From Sesamum alatum (taxonomy: Eukaryota > Streptophyta > Magnoliopsida > Lamiales > Pedaliaceae): 64,000 nt of DNA. The stretch lies in assembly GCA_034509735.1 (NCBI GenBank), contig JACGWO010000006.1, positions 8,509,001 through 8,573,000 of the forward strand, given 5' to 3'. The notes under the pieces were generated by a model, which saw only the letters and a program-made list of their open reading frames with translations, was not told the DNA's origin and did not search any database. Positions 33,700-45,113 of the stretch are shown piece after piece (position 1 is the stretch's first letter; every line of letters starts with the position of its first letter). Made by a program: the position numbers and the translations under genes.

Positions 33700-35170
33700 C
33701 CCAAAGACGTACGGAGAAGCGATGTCGGACATCGATTTAGATAAGTGGCTTGAGGCCATGAAATCCAAAATGGACTCAATGGGTACAAACCAGGTTTGGA
33801 CCCTAGTAGACCCACCAAAGGAGTAAGACCCATAGGGTGTAAATGGTTTACAAACGTAAGCTAGGAGTTGACGGGGAGGTTACAACCTTCAAAGCCAAGC
33901 AAAAGGTTACACTTAACGACCCGAGGTCGACTTTGAGGAAACTACTCGCCCCTAAGCAATTTCTAAGTTCCATTCGGATACTGCTTGTCGTAGCAGCATG
34001 GTATGACTATGAAATATGGTAGATGGACGTGAAAACCACCTTCCTCAATAGTTTCATAGAGGAAGAGATCTATATGGTCAACCAGAAGGTTTATATCTGT
34101 TGGGAGAAGAGTATAAGGTCTTTTGTCTCCAAAGGTCATCTGTGGCCTCAAACAGCTTCCCGAAGCTGGAACACACATTTTGATGAAGTCATACGGGATA
34201 TGATTTCATCAAGAACGAGTCCGATCCTTGTGTATTACAGAAGATCAGTGGAGCTCTGGTTGCATTCCTTGTGCTTTACGTGGATGACATTTACTCATTG
34301 AAATGATGCTAAGATGTTGGGAACCATAAAGCTTGGTTGTCAACACAATTTTTCATGAAGGATATGGGCAAGGCATCCTACATCTTTGGCATCAAGATTA
34401 TAGGGATAGATCTAGAAGATGTTGGGAATGGCCCAGTTCTCATATATTGAGAAGGTCTTGAAGAGATTCAAGATGGAGGACTCAAAATGAGGATTCCTTC
34501 CTATGAGGCATGGAATTAAGTTGTCCAAGAAGTACACTGGACCTGATGGGCTTTCTCTTTGAGCGTCAGTAGTCGATATCAGGCGTGTGCTGGGGAGGCA
34601 CACTAGAGTGCGGTCAAGACTATCCTGAAGTACCTGAAAAGGACTATGGACATGTTCTTGATCTACAGTCATGGAGAATTGATACTGGAGGGCTACAACG
34701 ACGCTAGCTTCCAGTCAGATGACGATAATGCCAAGTCTCAGTCTGGTTTGTGTTCAGACTGAATGGTGGCGTGGTTGCTTGGAAGAGTTCCAAGCAGGCT
34801 ATCACAGCGGACTCCACCACAGAGTTTGAATACATAACAGCTTTGGAAGTTGCTAAGGAGGTCGTTTGGATGAAGAACTACATCCAAGAGTTGGGTGTAA
34901 TGTCTAGCATCGCTGAACTAGTAGTTATCTTCTGAGATAACAACGGGGCATAGCGCAAGCAAAGGAACCGAGGTCTCATCACCAATCCAAGCATATTCTT
35001 AAACGCTACCAATCTGCTCAGAGAGATGGTTAGCAGAGGTGATTTTCAGATGGACCGAGTCAACTCCACAGAAAGCATAGCAGATCCACTTACTAAGCCC
35101 ATGTCGCAAGTTGTCCACACTCAGCATTTGGATAAGATGGGTTTGAGGTCAATGGGCGATTGGCTTTAGG
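33700..35170 (+). pseudogene. Copia-1 reverse transcriptase and RNase H remnant
   Basis: RT starts near 33715 (SDIDLDKWLEAMKSKMDSMG, NQVWTLVDPPK). It continues through WQMDVKTTFLNSFIEEEIYM-like text near 34018-34077, VYRRSVELWLHS-containing frames and the intact box YVDD at about 34277-34288. RNase H is seen from 34600 to 35170 (VAWKSSKQAITADSTTEFEY near 34768-34830; LTKPMSQVVHTQHLDKMGLR near 35090-35145). Many single-base indels separate the pieces. It is closely related to Copia-2, which preserves the same region in nearly one frame. Confidence 0.87.
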
Positions 35171-35182
35171 TAAAGTGGAGAT

Positions 35183-37418
35183 TGTTAGAATAGGTGACCA
35201 GAAAGCCAATAGGTTTGGCATTTTGTAACTTATTTGACAACTTGATATAATGTAATATTATGTAATGAATAAAATGAGTATTCATTACCATCGATACCTT
35301 CTTTTTTGTGCTCATTTCCCATATGTTTTAAATGCTATTTTACATATATCACAACAAAGCCCATAGACCACGATTAACAACTCATATAGTTAGCCACGCA
35401 TTAAGATGGTGGTTATGAAACCAACTTAATAAAGAATTGGGTTTGAAGACGTTCAAAGTCGAGCACCTCGAGATAGTGCATCAAGAGTCCTATTAAGACT
35501 TGCACAAGAGTCGTATTCATTGTATGAAGTACCGTCTTTCATCAGCGGCAACCGTGGAACACCTATACGATCTTGGTGGGTTGGTTGACTAGGGTCGAAC
35601 CGACTAAACTGACTCGCGGGGATCATCATATGGAAGCCTTGGCGGCTTGGTCGGTATGATTGAATTTCCCAATTTCGGAGAGTACGGGAGTAGGTCTCAA
35701 GACTTGAGGAACCATGGACAGTTACCTGCACACGATGATTGTATCTTGGATCTGGCGAGAGGTGATCATTTTTGGTAAGATGATCATTATAAGTCTTGCC
35801 CAGTGCACTCAGAATGTGTAGTGAGGACGGGGCGTTTCCAAGAAGAGGATCCGTCCCCTATCTAGTAGTGAACAGAGGTATCTCCTATGCACTCAGAGAA
35901 ACGTGCATATTGCTTAAACCTGTGGCCCACAGTGGTTAATCGAAACAGGGAAATGGTTCCTTGTGTCGATGCAATGAGGCATGCGTAGTCTCGAGTATCA
36001 AGCATAGATACCTAGTCAAGGATGGAACTGACTCCCAATTCCATACCCTAGGACTAAGGCCGAGAGACGGTAGATGGAAGGACCGTACCCGTACGGAATT
36101 AGTGCCTAAATATTACGCCAACATTCACCTAGTTTTCTAGTGCATGGACCGTTGCTAGATCGGTCACCCCATGGTAGCGGGCTCCTGGTTGGACACGGGC
36201 CAAGTCTAGCTGAGGGGTAAACCTAAAGGGTCAACACACAAAACACCGAGAAGGTGGAGAAATTGAACTTGGAGTCAATTTCAGAGGATAATAAGTAATT
36301 GGATTACTTAAGGGATTGTCCATTGGATGGACGGGCCGATATTATATCGGCCCTCATTTTAATCGGTAAATGGGATTTATCGTTAATGTGGGGAATCGAA
36401 ATTGGATCTTTTGATTGGATTAAAAGATTAAATGGGAATATATGGTAACTCGGACCTTAAATAAAATGGATTTAATTTTGGGTTCATTGTAAATTGAGAT
36501 TACAATGAATCCGGTCCATTAAAATTTTGGCCCAAAAGGTGTGTTTAATTCCACTTTGGAATAAGAAGAAGTTGGACTTCTTCCTATAATGGTATGGTAG
36601 GAAAATTACCACTCTTGGAGAGGTAAAAATCGGCCACACATGGCTTTGGTGAGGTTGACTTGGTCCCCTTTGGATAAAGGGACAAATAAACTTCCAATCA
36701 AGCCTTTCTCTTTTGGTATGATTAAATCATACCTTATGAGATGGTAGGCTTGATTGATGAATTAGCGGGACTGATTGCGATGTATCTAGACATCCTTGGA
36801 TGAACCTAGAAATATTTCAATAATCACATTAATTTTGTAAATATATAAGTATATACAATCATCAATGCAAGAGAATTACATTTCATCTTTTTCTAGGAAA
36901 AAGAAGAAAAACACACCTCACTTTTCCTCTCAATTTTCGGCTACTCTCATACACATCCCCTTTGATTTTTCATTTGATCTTGGACCATTTTGAAGAACAA
37001 AGTTAGTTCAAGAAAAGACACTAATACAATAGTGTTCTTGCTTCTTGAATAGTATCCTATAAATCCCTTTTTCTCTAGCAAGAAAAACATGCATCTCTCC
37101 CGATATGGTGTGCACTACTCTAGAGAGTTTATACATTTGAACTTGGTGAGCATTTTCCGGAGAGGAACAACGCGTGCAGCCGTGCAAGCAATATTACTAC
37201 AAAGGTAATTTTCGGTTTTTTGCTTTTGTAGTATGCTATTCTGTGTTTATACTCTATGTGTAATATATGTTGATAATATTATCACATCCTACATCAAGCG
37301 CCCGGTTGAGCACCCTAGGGTACACCTTTTGGGATTTGGTGATAATTGTTTTAAATATACGCTATTTCGATTCTCACGCTTCACTCGGCGCTCTCCGGGT
37401 GGATCTGCTTATCCTTCA
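35183..37418 (+). repeat. Copia-1 3' LTR
   Basis: Starts TGTTAGAATAGGTGACC right after a purine tract and ends TATCCTTCA, about 2236 bp. It matches the 5' LTR along its length, with many small indels. After it the G2 sequence resumes. Confidence 0.9.
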
Positions 37419-37419
37419 A

Positions 37420-38181
37420 GCACATCTCAATAAAGCCACCCTGCTTGCGCATTCCTACTGGTTGCAGAAGCCTTAATAAAGTGTCCATGAAGGGCACATC
37501 CTTGCTCAACTTTGTAGATTGGAAGTTTTATAAATTGCCTTCAACAGGCATACTTATCTAGTTGTGATAGCTCATACATAATAGCATGCATATGCTTACT
37601 CATTACTCAGATCATCCCTCCTACTAGCTGTTTTTAAACATTTGTTTGCCGCCCCTTGTAGCAAGTCTTGTTCTGCTCCTGCTGGATAAAGCTACCAAGC
37701 TGGACCAGCACCTACCCTACTGGCGACAGAAGGTTGTTAACAACCTGCTCCATCAGCAGGGGATTACGCGCAAAAAAAGGCCATGGCCCAACATTCAGGC
37801 CAACTACCTCGCTACAACAGGTACTTTACTACCTAAGTTGGGAAACTTCCTAAAAGGTGAACACTGTGTGCTGGAGCATACTAAGCCCACAACAAAGCTA
37901 ATAAGCTGGGACATTCCCAACAAAATTATTTCACTAACGTACGAAAATTAGAAACATGGCAACAAGCAACGGAATAAACCAACAACTTTAGCAGAAAAAG
38001 CAGGAAAAATCATAAAAGCAATGAGGGGCAAAAACAGAATTCTTGGCATCAAAGTGCAACAAAAGAAGAAAAAACAAATATTCAAAGCCCACACCCCGGC
38101 ACTTGCAAAACCTCATGCAGGAGGTACCAAATATCCAACAGAAATGTTTAAATAGTTTTTCTAGAAGAAAGGACGATGGAT
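37420..38181. other. G2 spacer after Copia-1
   Basis: Untranslated G2 DNA, matching G1 16095-16950. An open stretch at 37646-37951 has no family signature and reflects low stop density only. Confidence 0.7.
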
Positions 38182-38700
38182 TTAATTACCAACAAGAGGA
38201 GCCGCACTTCCTTCACCAGCTGCAGCAGGAGGCTTAAATCTTAGGGGGGTTGCATCCTCTGCCACCTGCCTAGTGAGGTCCAAAGACATGGGGTCATTCT
38301 GAAAAACAGGGACCTCTGGCACTGGGGCAAGTCCATCATCGTCTGGGTCCGGGGCTATAGCCAAGCCTGCATTATGGTCTAGTATGGAGGCGTCAGCATT
38401 GGTAGGAGAATAGCCAGCCGCAACCAATTGTGGAGTGCAGGTCTGGAATCCGTGATACTACTACTTTAGAGCCTTTTCCACCAGCAGGCCCTTAAAAGAC
38501 CTGGCTGACCCTTAGCATTCTTGGTGGGAGTTGGGATGGTGTCAGCAGAGAATTTGCCTTCGGGGTCTTCGGTAGAGGCCGAGCTCGCAGGGGTGGAAGG
38601 AGGGCTCTTGAGCAGGGTTCGCTGGGCAGAAGAGCCAGCACCAGGAGTTGCCTCCGCCTTATCTTGCAGCAGCTTTTGAAATATTCTTCCTGCACACAGC
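38182..38700 (-). pseudogene. Antisense ORF, C-terminal part (left copy)
   Basis: Minus-strand text matches the G1 antisense ORF: KLLQDKAEATPGAGSS near 38675-38625, SPPSTPASSASTEDPEGKF, then after a gap of coiled-coil sequence VAAGYSPTNADASILDHNAG and LAIAPDPDDDGLAPVPE to a stop at 38182. The middle coiled-coil segment (about 700 bp in G1) is deleted at about 38495. The 151 bp at 38550-38700 recur at 41864-42014 with about eight differences. At 38700 the text switches abruptly, inside the aORF intron, to copia RT. Confidence 0.78.
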
Positions 38701-39885
38701 CGGAGGGTTTCACGGTCACTAGAGAAGAACAGAAGGTCTGTCGTCTCCAGAAGTCCATTTATGGCCTCAAACAAGCCTCCCAAAGTTGGAACATTCGCTT
38801 TGATGAAGTAATACGGGGATATGACTTCACCAAGAACGAATCCGACCCTTGTGTATACAAGAAGGTCAGTGGGAGCTCAATAGTGTTCCTAGTGCTTTAT
38901 GTGGATGACATTCTACTCATTGGTAATGACGTTGGAATGTTAGGAGACACAAAAGCATGGTTGTCTACCCAGTTTTCTATGAAGGACTTGGATGAAGCCT
39001 CCTACATCCTAGGCATCCAGATTGTCAGGGACAGATCTAAAAGGATGTTAGGGCTCACCCAAAACTCGTATATGGAGAAAGTCCTAAAGAGATATCGAAT
39101 GGACAACTCCAAACGAGGATTCCTTCCCATGAGGCATGGGATCAAGTTGTCCAGGAAACAGTCCCCACAGACTGATGAGGAACTTGAATGGATGAAAGTC
39201 ATCCCCTATGCTTCTGCCGTAGGTAGCATCCAATATGCGGTCCACTGCACTAGACCTGACATTGCGTACGCTTTGAGCGTGACAAGCAGATATCAGTCCT
39301 GTGCAGAGAGAGGCACATTGGAATGCAGTTAAGGGCATCCTTAAGTACCTAAGGAGGACTAAGGAAATATTCTTAGTCTATGGCAATGGAGAGCTGATCC
39401 TGGAAGGCTTTAGCGACTCTAGCTTCCAGTCTGATGACGATGATGCCAAGTCTCAATCGGATTACGTATTCAAGCTCAATGGAGGGGTAGTGGCTTGGAA
39501 AAGTTCCAAGCAAGCAACCATTGCTGAATCCACTACAGAGGCTGAAAACATAGCAGCTTCAGAAGCTGCTAAGGAAGCGGTTTGGATGAGAAACTACATC
39601 CAAGAATTAGGTGTGGTGCCTAGCGTCGCCGAGCCTGTTGTCATCTTCTGTAATAACAACGGTGCAATAGCGCAAGCAAAGGAACCGAGATCTCATCACC
39701 GTTCCAAACACATTCTTAGACGCTACCATCTTCTTAGAGAAATGGTAGGAAGAGGTGACGTTCGGGTGGACCGAGTCAACTCAGCAGACAACACAGCAGA
39801 TCCGCTGACAAAGCCTATGTCGCAGAGCGCTCATACGCAACATCTTGAGAAGATGGGGATTAGGCATATGGGCGATTGGCTTTAA
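38701..39885 (+). pseudogene. Copia-2 reverse transcriptase and RNase H (5'-truncated)
   Basis: The best-preserved copia coding region here. It begins mid-RT (PEGFTVTREEQKVCRLQKS), continues with IYGLKQASQSWNIRFDEVI, the YVDDILLIG box at about 38898-38924 and DLDEASYILGIQI. One inserted base near 39308 shifts the frame. RNase H then runs open from 39301 to 39885 (LKYLRRTKEIFLVYGNGEL, AWKSSKQATIAESTTEAEN, RSHHRSKHILRRYHLLREM, PLTKPMSQSAHTQHLEKMG). It ends 16 bp before its LTR. Everything 5' of mid-RT, including the 5' LTR, is missing. Confidence 0.93.
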
Positions 39886-39901
39886 AGGTCAAGTGGGAGA
39901 T

Positions 39902-41863
39902 TGTTAGAATAGGTGACCATGTAAGCCAATCTTGGCAGGAAAATGTAACCTATGTCTAGACAATTTCAGTATGTGTTTTGATAAAACATTTATGAATAAA
40001 GAAGTGAGATTCATATGGCGTTACTTTGTTTGCGTTCACTTATACATTGCTATTACATATCTGTTCGCTACGCAAACAAAGCCCACGGGCTGAGAATCTA
40101 TTTCGGGGGCTGGGACTACGCTTGGAGGTAGGTCCATGAAATCAGTCTTGCCGAATCAGTCCAGAAATCTCCAAGTCAAGGAATCTCGAAAATGGGTACC
40201 GAGATTCCCCTTGAGACTTGCACTAAGCATCTGCTGTCGTGTTTCATCGACGGGTGACGAAGGTTGTCTAAGCAGTGTTAGTGGGTTAGCCTGCTAGGGA
40301 GCAGCTGACTGAGGTGACTCGCGGGAACCGTCTTACGGAGGACCTTGAGTATGATCAGCAAGGTATGACGTGTATTCACGGTTCCAACAGTACAGGTCAA
40401 GTCCTTTGACTTGAGGAACTTCTGAGTTTACCTGTATATCAGGTCTGTATCTTAGATATGGTGAGAGATTGCCAAGAAGCACTTGAGTAGTCATAAGCCA
40501 TGTCTAGTGCAGCTCTGGTATACTGAGTGACAGTAGTTTCCAAGAAAGGATCTGTCTCCTGTCAAAAGGCATTGACAGTTGAGTCTCACGTATACTCTGT
40601 GTCATGTCCCTAAAATCTGGGGACACAGTAACTAAACAGAAGGGAAGGATTCCCTTGCAGCGTTTAGTAAGGACAGACCGACACTTAGGTCCAAAATGGG
40701 TACCTGCATTTTCCGTGCCCTAGACCCTAAGTGGTGAGACCGTAGACAGAAGGACAAGTGTACTGTTAGAGCCTAAATGTTCATCCCCGAATATTTCACC
40801 TAGTCTCTAGTGCCATGGACCGTTGCTAGATGGCCACCCATGGTAACGGACGGATTCTTGGAATCCGACCAAGTCTAGCTGAAAGGTGAACCTAAAGAGT
40901 CACGCACTATCCACACACACATTTAGTATTTAATTTAGAATTAAATATTGGAGAATAGGAATGATTAAATTGGATTTAATTGGGTCCTTTATTTTCTTGG
41001 AGAATTAATTCCTTCTATTTGATAAAAGGAATTAAATTAATAAATTAAATTTATTAAAGGAATTTATTTAATGGGCTTAAAATAAATATTTATATTTATT
41101 TAGGCCTTTTGGAATATTTAAATAGGTTTTAAATATTCCATTAAATTAAATCAACGGTTGAGATGGAAAGGAGAGATAGATGGCTAGGATTGGTTTGACT
41201 AGGTCAAACACTAGTTTGACTAGGACTTTGACTAGTCAACATATAGTTCTTTAGAGTTGGAGTTTAAAGAGGATTAACTCCTCCTCTATATAAACCCCTA
41301 GCCTCCTACAATTTGAAGGATGATGATTCTTGAAAACACACACAACACACACTCTCCTCTCCTCTCTCTCTCGTCCGCCCCTCTCTCTCCCACTCTCCAA
41401 GAAAATTGTTTTTATTGTTCTCTTGTTCTTGGAACATTAGAACTAAGGAAGATCAATCCCGTTAATTCATAACGCGTGGTTGATCTATCCTCTCCATAAA
41501 TACTTGTTCGTTGCTAGCACGATGTGCAAGAATACGTGGGTGGATCGTGTGTCACGATTTGGAGGATCTCAAGAACGAGGTCTTGGTGCAAAACGGGGAA
41601 CAACGCGAGTAGCCGTTGAAGACGAAAACGACAACGGGTAGGTCTCGCTTTTGATTTTCGTCCCTCTTTACTTTTAACCCTATGGCCTCCATGATTGTTG
41701 TATGCTTTAATTCATGAGATACACCGAACACTCGGGAATTTCAAAGGCACACCCTTTGAACGTGTTCTTTATTTAATTAAAGCATGTTTTAATTCCGCAA
41801 TTTTAATTTTATACCCGCTTCCGCATTCGCGCAATTTCCCGAGACGATCCACAATCTCTTTCA
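39902..41863 (+). repeat. Copia-2 3' LTR
   Basis: After the purine tract gtcaagtgggagat it starts TGTTAGAATAGGTGACC and ends CAATCTCTTTCA, 1962 bp. It shares the first 17 bases and several blocks with the Copia-1 LTR but is a clearly different subfamily. CT-rich microsatellite-like runs lie at about 41350-41395. The next five bases, gaatt, also begin the left 151-bp repeat at 38550, which marks the original insertion point in the aORF. Confidence 0.9.
41285..41294 (+). promoter_or_regulatory. Copia-2 LTR TATA box
   Basis: tctatataaa, followed about 30 bp later by a pyrimidine-rich stretch; a good plant TATA match. Inferred as the LTR promoter. Confidence 0.55.
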
Positions 41864-42959
41864 GAATTTGCCTTCGGGGTCTTCGGTAGAGGCCGAGCTT
41901 GCAGGGGTGGAATGAGGGCTCTTGATCAAGGTTCGCCGGGCAGAAGAGCCAGCACCAGGAGTCGCCTCCGCCTTATCTTGCAACAGCTTTTGAAATATTA
42001 TTCCTGCACACAGCAGGTAAATACAAAAGAAATATATGCCAATACGCATTTTTCTAATCCTTCCCTTGTAGCAAGTAAGCAACAAAAGAGGCTGGAAAAG
42101 CATAGTACCAGTAGCAGGATCCATGCTTGCCACCTTAGGGATTAGGCCAAACTAGTGAAGAATAGCAGGGTGTACTATCTTACGAGGTTCGGAAAGGGAG
42201 GCGTTCAAATGTTCAAGCAAGGCCTAGAAAGCAGCAGGCGCACTGCGGGCAGAGTATCTCAACTGATCAGGGGGTTTACAACCCACACCTGAGGAAACCG
42301 CCGTGGCTGAGGAGAGGAGATGAATAAGTAATCCCGCTTCCCACTCATTCACTAAGGACTCAGTGACGGAAACCGAGCTTCCCCTCTGGAGGTGAAATAA
42401 AACATACCGGAACCACCTCTCTTAAGCATGAAAAACAAATGAAATTGGGCACCAAAGGGGGTCTCCCCTAAATTTCTTACTAGAATGAAGAAACCGGGCA
42501 ACAGCCTAAAAGACTTCAGAACTTGTTGGTTCATGGGAATGTTAAACAAAGTGTCCACCTCGCAGAAAAAAGAAGGGGGATAGGGAATCGGAGACCTGCC
42601 TCCAGCTAGGCAAGGTAGAACATAAAAATCCAGCAGGGGGGAAGTTAGGACGAGCTTCGGGAGCAGGGGCCTAGATCACATAATCACCAGGTATCCCGTA
42701 CTTATCCCGGACCCCCACCAAATCCAGTTCAGTCAGCCTACACCTATAGATACGGAAGGCAGCAACTCTGGTTGCAATTTAGGAGGTCCTCCGTCCGCTT
42801 CCTGTTCACCTCCTCCTTACTGTTTCGCTACTCCTCACTCCCAAAGTGGGAGGCAGAGTCAGAAGGCATGGGATTGTCATCGCCTTCATCCCCAGAAGGC
42901 TCTATCAGATCAATTAACACATCTTCAATGGCTTCCCTATCAATACTACTCGTAGACAT
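41864..42959 (-). pseudogene. G2 antisense ORF, N-terminal part
   Basis: Minus-strand ATG at 42959 starts MSTSSIDREAIEDVLIDLIE, without the early stop seen in G1. The Transposase_28-like domain is readable at 42558-42352 (LFNIPMNQQVLKSFRLLPG, FFILVRNLGETPFGAQFHLF, FYFTSRGEARFP). VASMDPATG is followed by a predicted intron at 42108-42004 (GTACTATG to TGTGTGCAG, 105 bp, no stop inside). Exon 2 starts IIFQKLLQDKAEATPGAG and reaches the Copia-2 insertion at 41864. Frameshifts are present elsewhere. Same gene family and position as in G1. Confidence 0.75.
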
Positions 42960-43541
42960 GGCTACCAAGAAGCAAAGGGGAGTGGGAAGGCGTACCTAGA
43001 CACAAGTAGGAGAAAGCAAGAGAGTATGGAGAAAGCCTTAAGGAATCGCGAACCTACAAGACCAAAACTCATTTTCAGAAGATTTTTTGCAGAAAAATAG
43101 GGGAGAAATTTTCGCAGAAGGAAAAGGAAACTTAATCAGTTAAACTCGGAGTGGTGAGAAAGGTAACTTCTCTGAAAGAGGGTTTTATACCTTGGCAGAC
43201 GAAGAGTCCCGTCAGCGCAGGGCTCGGCCTCACTCCCCCTCATTTGGCGGTCACACTCCTTTACAGAGCGCGTATGCTGATACGCGAGTTAGAGTCCCTC
43301 TTCTCTTTCCTACTTTGTTGCTATGATTACTATGCTAATTCTTCTGCAGATAAGTTCAAATCTTTTTAAAAGTTTGCGCGCTATCATGCAAAACAGCACA
43401 AGAACGAGGAAACAACACAACATGTTATCTCCCGCTGATGCAGCCAGGTATATAGCTCTTGTGCTAACCTTTACAGGGCTACTTACTTTTACTCCACCAA
43501 TCCGATGGCAAGTCTCGCACTACCGGAGTAGTGGGAAGGGA
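42960..43541. other. G2 3' untranslated region with polypurine tract
   Basis: Matches G1 19090-19672. Purine tract agtagtgggaaggga before the LTR. No gene seen. Confidence 0.7.
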
Positions 43542-44318
43542 TGATGCCCCCTCAAATCTACCGGGCCAACCCAAGAGCTAAAAGTAGGCCTCCAGGCCGG
43601 GCAACCCAACAGGCCAGGACCACCAGGCCTAGACAACAGTAAGGTTTTTATGCACAAACCCAGTTTAAGTACTAATCTGGCAGGCCCACGGAAAAGGCTA
43701 GTATTGCAAGCCTAGTCACCAAACAACTTGGATTCCATATCACATAGTTAGCCAACACCTAGGACCACGTCATACTAAAAATCTCATCTAGATTCCCAGT
43801 AGATTGACCAGAATCCAGATCTTTTTCAGCAAGTAACTGCTTTCTCGGAAAACATGGCAGATGTGGCAGGGTCAACACAAATGGCTATATCTTCAGCAAT
43901 TCAACTCCGATTCATATGCAGTTTATTAGATTGAGAAGCTAATTCTTCAGGGTTTGTAACGGTATACGCAAATCAACCAAACACCTCCAAAATCGGGTTC
44001 AACACCAGCTATAAAAGGAGCACATTGTGCAATCATTTGGGACAACTTGACATCTTGTATTTTGGCAACTCTCAAGTAACATTTACTCTTTTTTGCGCAC
44101 AAATTTCTCTCTTTTCCAGTATATCATCACACATCACATCATTTTACCATTATCCTCACATTCTTTAAGTTTTTCTTTATTTTTATTCAAGTCGAACATT
44201 ACTGACTTAAGTATTGGAGTGTTAGCCCCTCTCTGCAGGTTAGTCTCCCCTACAATCTTGGGACTTTTGTGAAGATCCCTCGATATTTTGTGGTGCTATT
44301 GGACCCCGGTACGCATCA
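43542..44318 (+). repeat. G2 3' LTR
   Basis: Starts TGATGCCCCCTCAAATC, ends CCCGGTACGCATCA, 777 bp. Followed by ATCTC, the same five bases as before the 5' LTR. TATA-like ctataaaagg near 44011. Confidence 0.92.
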
Positions 44319-44323
44319 ATCTC

Positions 44324-45060
44324 CAAAATCTAAACAAAAAATTCCAAAAACGAAACCAAACATAATGTAAAAGTTGCTACTTCTCATTGCATTTTCAGTG
44401 GAGCCCCAATGAACGTCGGCAACATAATCAGTATCATAAACTTAGTAATGTGATCAGCCCGTTTGAGTGGAAGATTGCAGAGATAATTAAATTGTGGGAT
44501 GATGCCAATTACATATTCAATAATTAATATAGAATAATTAAGTAAAATATGATAATATAATCAATACCATAAACTTAGCAACATGAACAGCCCGTTTGAG
44601 TGGCAAATTGAAGAGGAAGATAATGAAATTGCGGGTTGATTCAAATTACATATTCAATAATTACTATAGAATGATTAAGTAAATTACATATGATAACATA
44701 ATCAATAATTAATTTCGATGGTCTAAATTAATTAAAATTATGTGTTGAAAAATTCAATTAACTTTCCAATTTTAAAGTAATTCACACCAATATTTATTAA
44801 TATAAAAAATTCTAAAATTCTAAAAAATTAAAATTTTGGTCAAACTATTCAGGACAAAAATTTCTTTCAAATATATATATCAATAGATAGATATATTAAC
44901 AATTGCTCTCAATATCTTTTCCTAATGGAAAGGATCGTTTGTGTAGTATAAATGAAGTCAACCATAAATTACTGTAATCGAATTAATTGCATATCCCGAT
45001 CCGTGATCGGGATTCGTGACTTTCTACTGAAAGATTATTAAGGAAATACATCAAACAAAT
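44324..45060. other. MITE right end and AT-rich region 3' of the glycosyltransferase
   Basis: 44324-44371 holds the right end of the MITE split by G2 (ccaaaaacgaaaccaaaca). 44426-44690 is an imperfect tandem duplication of about 131 bp, both copies containing agcccgtttgagtgg and acatattcaataatta. The rest is AT-rich DNA without a gene. Confidence 0.7.
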
Positions 45061-45067
45061 AATTTAA

Positions 45068-45073
45068 TTTATT
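45068..45073 (-). terminator. Poly(A) signal of the glycosyltransferase
   Basis: AATAAA on the minus strand about 41 bases after the stop codon, in AT-rich DNA. A normal position for a plant 3' UTR. Confidence 0.55.
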
Positions 45074-45113
45074 CAATATCTCGAGAGGGAAAAAGAAAAT
45101 TTGGAATTTTGAA

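Larger units (their letters stand above)
27149..37419 (+). mobile_element. Copia-1, full-length copia element inserted in G2
   Basis: It has two LTRs of the same family and orientation (27150-29389 and 35183-37418), a tRNA-Met-type primer site, gag, protease, integrase, RT, RNase H in copia order, and a purine tract (taaagtggagat). GCACA flanks both sides (27144-27148 and 37420-37424) if one extra base is allowed at each LTR end. Strict LTR ends would give CACAC versus AGCAC. All coding parts are broken. Confidence 0.9.
20845..44318 (+). mobile_element. G2, nested Tat-lineage gypsy retrotransposon (TSD ATCTC)
   Basis: Paired LTRs at 20845-21617 and 43542-44318 are flanked by identical ATCTC at 20840-20844 and 44319-44323. 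Inside, in order: primer site, gag, protease, RT, RNase H, integrase, 43-bp repeats, Copia-1 insertion, spacer, antisense ORF containing Copia-2, and purine tract. Without the two copia insertions it is about 10 kb. The two LTRs differ by roughly one base in ten by eye, so the insertion is old. This span explains why matching element parts appear far apart. Confidence 0.9.

Noticed and set aside
37646..37951. A 101-codon frame in the G2 spacer.
   Set aside because: It matches untranslated G1 spacer at DNA level, with no protein similarity and no conserved frame.
38664..38710. An ATG-started frame running from aORF antisense DNA into copia RT as a fusion gene.
   Set aside because: The first dozen codons are the wrong strand of the aORF; the join is a rearrangement breakpoint, not a designed fusion.
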